Below, in pieces: positions 60,335-64,000 of a stretch of DNA of 64,000 nucleotides (the stretch's first letter is position 1; each line of letters starts with the position of its first letter). The notes under the pieces were generated by a model that was not told where the DNA came from, made no database searches, and worked only from the letters and a program-made list of their open reading frames with translations. The DNA comes from Isoetes taiwanensis (lineage: Eukaryota > Streptophyta > Lycopodiopsida > Isoetales > Isoetaceae). The DNA is taken from positions 16,340,891 through 16,404,890 of the forward strand of contig JAJEKV010000027.1 in assembly GCA_021234155.1 (NCBI GenBank), written 5' to 3'. Made by a program: the position numbers and the translations under genes.

Positions 60335-60545
60335 TCGAATATGACATATGAGATATGACATTTATGGCATATGTCTTATATGCCATGTAGTATATATATG
60401 CCATAAGATTATGTTATATGTCATCTAGATGACATATGTCTCATATCTCATGTAGTATATTTGATGACATATATGACATATGTCTCATATGTCATAAGAT
60501 TATGATATATGTCATATATGACATATGTTCCATAATATATATGAT
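60335..60545. repeat. AT-rich palindromic repeat cluster (CATATGACATATG motifs)
   Basis: About ten copies of ATATGWCATATG-like words in both orientations, including near-perfect palindromes (CATATGTC...GACATATG). Two longer units share GCCATAAGATTATG/GTCATAAGATTATG. Low complexity and able to form cruciforms. Confidence 0.85.
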
Positions 60546-61114
60546 GCATAACATTTCTTTGCAGTAGCATGAGATAGACTTGGATGAGACATTTTTATTA
60601 GTGGAAAAATTGACTTCAATTTAGCCTTGCAACCCTTGCTTTCTTAAATAGGTTTCTTGATGAAGAGATCTACATGAGATAACCATAGGGATTTGATCAA
60701 CAATAGTTGGTTTGCAAGGGTAGTCTATGTTGATGGCTTGATAATGTTGGCTGCCTAAATTATCCATCGGTCAATCAGCAATATACATAGAAACCTTAAT
60801 ATAAAAATAGGGGCAGCCACATGCATGTCTACCTTTGCCTTCGAGGGAAACTCTCTCCTATATGTGTGGTGTATAATAAATGAACAAATGAGGATTTTGC
60901 ATGCAAATCTGTCTGATAAGAAAACCTGCAGAAGCAGACGCCCTGAGTGTTTGGCCTCATCCAAATACATTTGGAGTCATCTGGTTTAACTAGAAGCCTG
61001 GGACATCTCTTTCTCATTCCGACTCTTGGACCTGACCATTACCATTTTTGGTGTTATATGATAGAGCAAAGAAACTGAAAGCAAAGAAACAAACTGGAGA
61101 TTACCTTTAATGAT

Positions 61115-61337
61115 TCAGGGGTGGCTGCTTCTAGGCAAACCTCCTGGCTGTCTTTGCATTCCCACCTCCTTTACCACTGAGCTGTCATTTAGGGGCCTTA
61201 GCTAGTGGTCTTGGATATTCCCCTCTCAATGATGGAGCTTATCCCTCTCACTGGCTGACCCCTTACCCCATTTGATTGGGGGTCATACCTAATATTCGGA
61301 GTTTGCCTCAATTTGGTACCGCTCGCGCAGCCCGCAG
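61115..61337 (-). pseudogene. Plastid-type 23S rRNA fragment (nuclear insertion)
   Basis: On the minus strand GCGGGCTGCGCGAGCGGTAC, GAGGCAAACTCCGAATATTA, GGTCAGCCAGTGAGAGGGAT, CTAGCTAAGGCCCCTAAATG and GCCAGGAGGTTTGCCTAGAA appear in the order found in domain II/III of bacterial-type 23S rRNA, closest in my memory to the plastid gene. Only about 220 nt is present. It ends abruptly at GCCACCCCTGA on one side and before the CGGTGC stem on the other. It is a transferred fragment, not a working rRNA gene. Mitochondrial origin is less likely but not excluded. Confidence 0.9.
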
Positions 61338-61415
61338 AGACGAATACCTTAAATAGAGAGGGAAGGGGATTAATTATAGTAACAAGAGGTAAGGAGCTTA
61401 GCTTCTTTCCTCGGA

Positions 61416-61628
<213 letters not shown>

Positions 61629-61689
61629 TTAAGCGCACACATGTATGGCAGAGTCAGTTTGCAGTTGTTAGAGGTGGGGAGTCCCTTAA

Positions 61690-61836
61690 GGCTGGGTTCA
61701 CATGCAACTATCGCCAGAGAGGGGCCCTGTTTTGCCCTGTGCTTTTGGCGATGGCAGATGATGGTGCATGTAAAAGGGCTTGCCTTTTTACGTGATGGTG
61801 AGGGTTGCCATTGTGCATGTGAACTGGCTCCAAGCC
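61690..61836. mobile_element. MITE, 147 bp, flanked by TTAA
   Basis: GGCTGGGTTCACATGCAACT at the left and the inverse of GGCTTGGAGCCAGTTCACAT at the right form gapped terminal inverted repeats with a shared GTTCACATGCA. TTAA stands outside both ends (61,686-61,689 and 61,837-61,840). The interior has no coding capacity. TTAA/TTA duplication with GGCT-like ends fits PIF/Harbinger-type or other TTAA-targeting MITEs. Confidence 0.7.
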
Positions 61837-61840
61837 TTAA

Positions 61841-64000
61841 AAATGGTGATAGCTTGATGACGGATTTCCCCATATCTCCATCATTCGACCTCAAAGGTAA
61901 AGATTTAGATCAAAACTTGATGCTGCATATGGAAAATAAAAGGGTGCACTGCTTTATTCAAGAACAAGGTAATAAATACAAAGCTTCAAGGAATCTTCAC
62001 ATGGGGGAAAGGGGTCTCTCACTTCTCTTCCTAGGGCCTGCCACTAGTTACCCTTTCTCCATGGAAATCCAAGAGCCTAAAAGGAAGGAGAATAAGTCCC
62101 CTCAAGATATTTATAAATTTTTACATTAATCTCGACCACCCACTTGTCATGATCTAGACCCTTCATTTTTACTCCTCATCAATCCTACCCATTTTGATTT
62201 TTTTCTTCTTTTTAACAACTTTTGACTACATCTTTAACAATAAACACAATTTGATCAAAGCTGTTAAATTGTAACAACAAACACAAATGGATCTGGACCC
62301 TTGATCCCCCAAGGCTCGTTTAGACCTTTAGAGTGCAATTCTTCTATATTGACTGGGATTTGCCAAAAATTCGGTCAAAAGCACACCCAAACAAAAAGGT
62401 GTGGCCGGTCCCCTCGACTACCATTCTTCATGACTTTCATACTTCCAGTACAAGAAGTTAGTCTTCTTTGGCACAAAGAAAAGCTAATTAAGGATTTTAC
62501 GCATCCCACCAAACTTATCAAGAAAATGGGGGTTTCAACGGACCCTCCAACCCTGTTAAAAATGATAATAATTTTAGAGTTTTTAAGGTGTAATCCAACA
62601 CCAAAATATAACTATGTTCGTAAGCATACATCTGTACTATGTAATGACACAATAATGCTATGTGCCACGAGACATATTTAGAAAAGTAATGGTAGTATTT
62701 GGCCTTGGGTTAGGGCTTAAATGTAATGAGGCAATGATAAAAAATATTTCGAGGGACAAGAGAGATGAATATAAATTAATATTCAATGTTCATATTTTGG
62801 CGGTGCAAGACAAAACTACCAATGATGTGCGTAAGGTATAATGGCCAAGGCATAACAGAAGTGAGTGGTCCATAAATAGCAAGAAACAAAAAGTTTGTCA
62901 AAAATAACAAGTGGTAAAAAAGCAGTGTGGGGAAGTATGACAAAATATGGGAAGGCTAGAAAAAGAATATGGCAAGAAAATGATGGTAAAACAAAGGGGC
63001 AAGAAAAAAAGCAACAAACGAGGGATATGACATGATCCTCTCCACTCATGGTGGAGCTGACCATGCCCTTTCCCTAGACATCTCTACCTAAAAATGACAA
63101 GAAATGTGGGACTAGGGCCTGCTGCCACTCATGGCAGCATAGAAGAGCCCTAGACATATCTAACATTTGGCTCATTGAATGCATGAGGAAATATGAAGAC
63201 CATTGGCTTTCAGAAGCACTTGAAGACTCAGTCAAACAGCAAAAGGAACAAATGTTTAGAAGAACCAAAGAAGGACATTCACTTGGTTATCTCAAAATTG
63301 GAGGATGGACAAGGTTTTTGATTATCATCCAAGGTACTAGAGATCACTCCTACAAGATTTGAAGTCACTTGTTGAAGAATTGCAAGACATGAGCATGGTA
63401 TGAAGTCTATTTCATGATTTGAGCATTTGAAGTTTGGATTCTTGATGTTGTAAGAGTTTTGCCTAGCCAATTTCCCATTTTAATTGCCATTTGACTCATA
63501 TTCCACCTTCCTATTTCTTGTCATCTCTACACTTCATACTATCATTACCCATACATCTATATTTCATCATACCATACTTTGGGATTGTCAATTCACCTTT
63601 CCCTAGCCAAAATGACCCACACACTCATGATCCATCCATACATTCATAAGTTTACCAAAAGAAACTAAAAAAATGTTGAGGCATTACCCTACATTCTCTC
63701 ACTTCAAAGACCTAGGGTTAAAATGATCACTAGGTTGAGGAAAGGTGGCTATTCAAAAGGTTGTCACCTATGTCTAGTTGGCAAAGGGAATTTTTTATGC
63801 CCACATCATCACTCACAAGTCCACATCACCATTCATTACACACGTGTCAATCCACATCATTTTCATTCCATATCCACCTCATTAAAACATTTTGACTAGG
63901 GAAAAGTTTTTGTCATCCAATGGTACCACATCAGCAGTACATTTGCCACCTCACCAAAATTCATGCCTAGTCACCCCCCTTCACTCTTTTGACAAAAAAT
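61841..64000. other. No feature recognised
   Basis: AT-rich DNA with short chance frames on both strands; no motif, repeat family or RNA gene was identified. Confidence 0.5.

Overview
The window looks like nuclear DNA of a land plant. It is gene-poor, rich in introns and full of transposable elements. The plant signals are an ABRE-flanked seed-maturation (SMP) LEA gene, a PIG-T gene with plant-type introns, a decayed PCMP-type pentatricopeptide (PPR) gene, a subtilase propeptide relic, a Ty3/Gypsy chromovirus, CACTA-like ends, and inserted plastid DNA (23S rRNA and atpH pieces). The gene density and the style of the PPR relic would suit a seed-free vascular plant such as a fern, but the clade is a guess.

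Layout. 1-6.9 kb: purine-rich, non-coding retroelement-like DNA carrying an array of short hairpin repeats, two identical 159-bp TATA-containing blocks 5.66 kb apart, a 123-bp poly(A) retroposon with a 13-bp target duplication, and a tRNA-like SINE remnant. 7.0-9.0 kb: a minisatellite of about 26 bp per unit whose last 160 bp lie in the opposite orientation. 9-16.5 kb: no intact gene, one subtilase relic. 16.55-21.8 kb: a segment bounded by CACTA-like inverted ends that holds a broken membrane-protein reading frame. 22-23.1 kb: PPR pseudogene (minus strand). 25.08-26.63 kb: intact three-exon LEA/SMP gene (minus). 26.7-32.3 kb: no supportable gene. 32.36-47.04 kb: a minus-strand chromovirus whose integrase region was hit by two DNA transposons (33,492-36,400 and 36,778-43,627). 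47.2-49.4 kb: a second minus-strand LTR element with a tRNA-iMet primer-binding site and a frameshifted Gag-like frame. 49.4-53.9 kb: repeats, including another CACTA-type right end. 54.38-57.66 kb: five-exon PIG-T gene (minus). 59.7-60.2 kb: small two-exon orphan frame (plus). 61.1-61.5 kb: chimeric plastid insertion. 61.69 kb: a small MITE. The rest is featureless.

Only two conserved host genes look intact: the LEA gene (desiccation tolerance) and PIG-T (GPI-anchor transamidase subunit). They are unrelated in function and 28 kb apart.

The most unusual object is the 6.85-kb DNA transposon at 36,778-43,627. It has perfect 14-bp terminal inverted repeats (CCCGGGGGGTTCAC), a perfect 8-bp target duplication that splits a Gypsy integrase codon run, a degenerate zinc-finger transposase of a family I cannot name, and a convergent, still-open 101-codon second frame.
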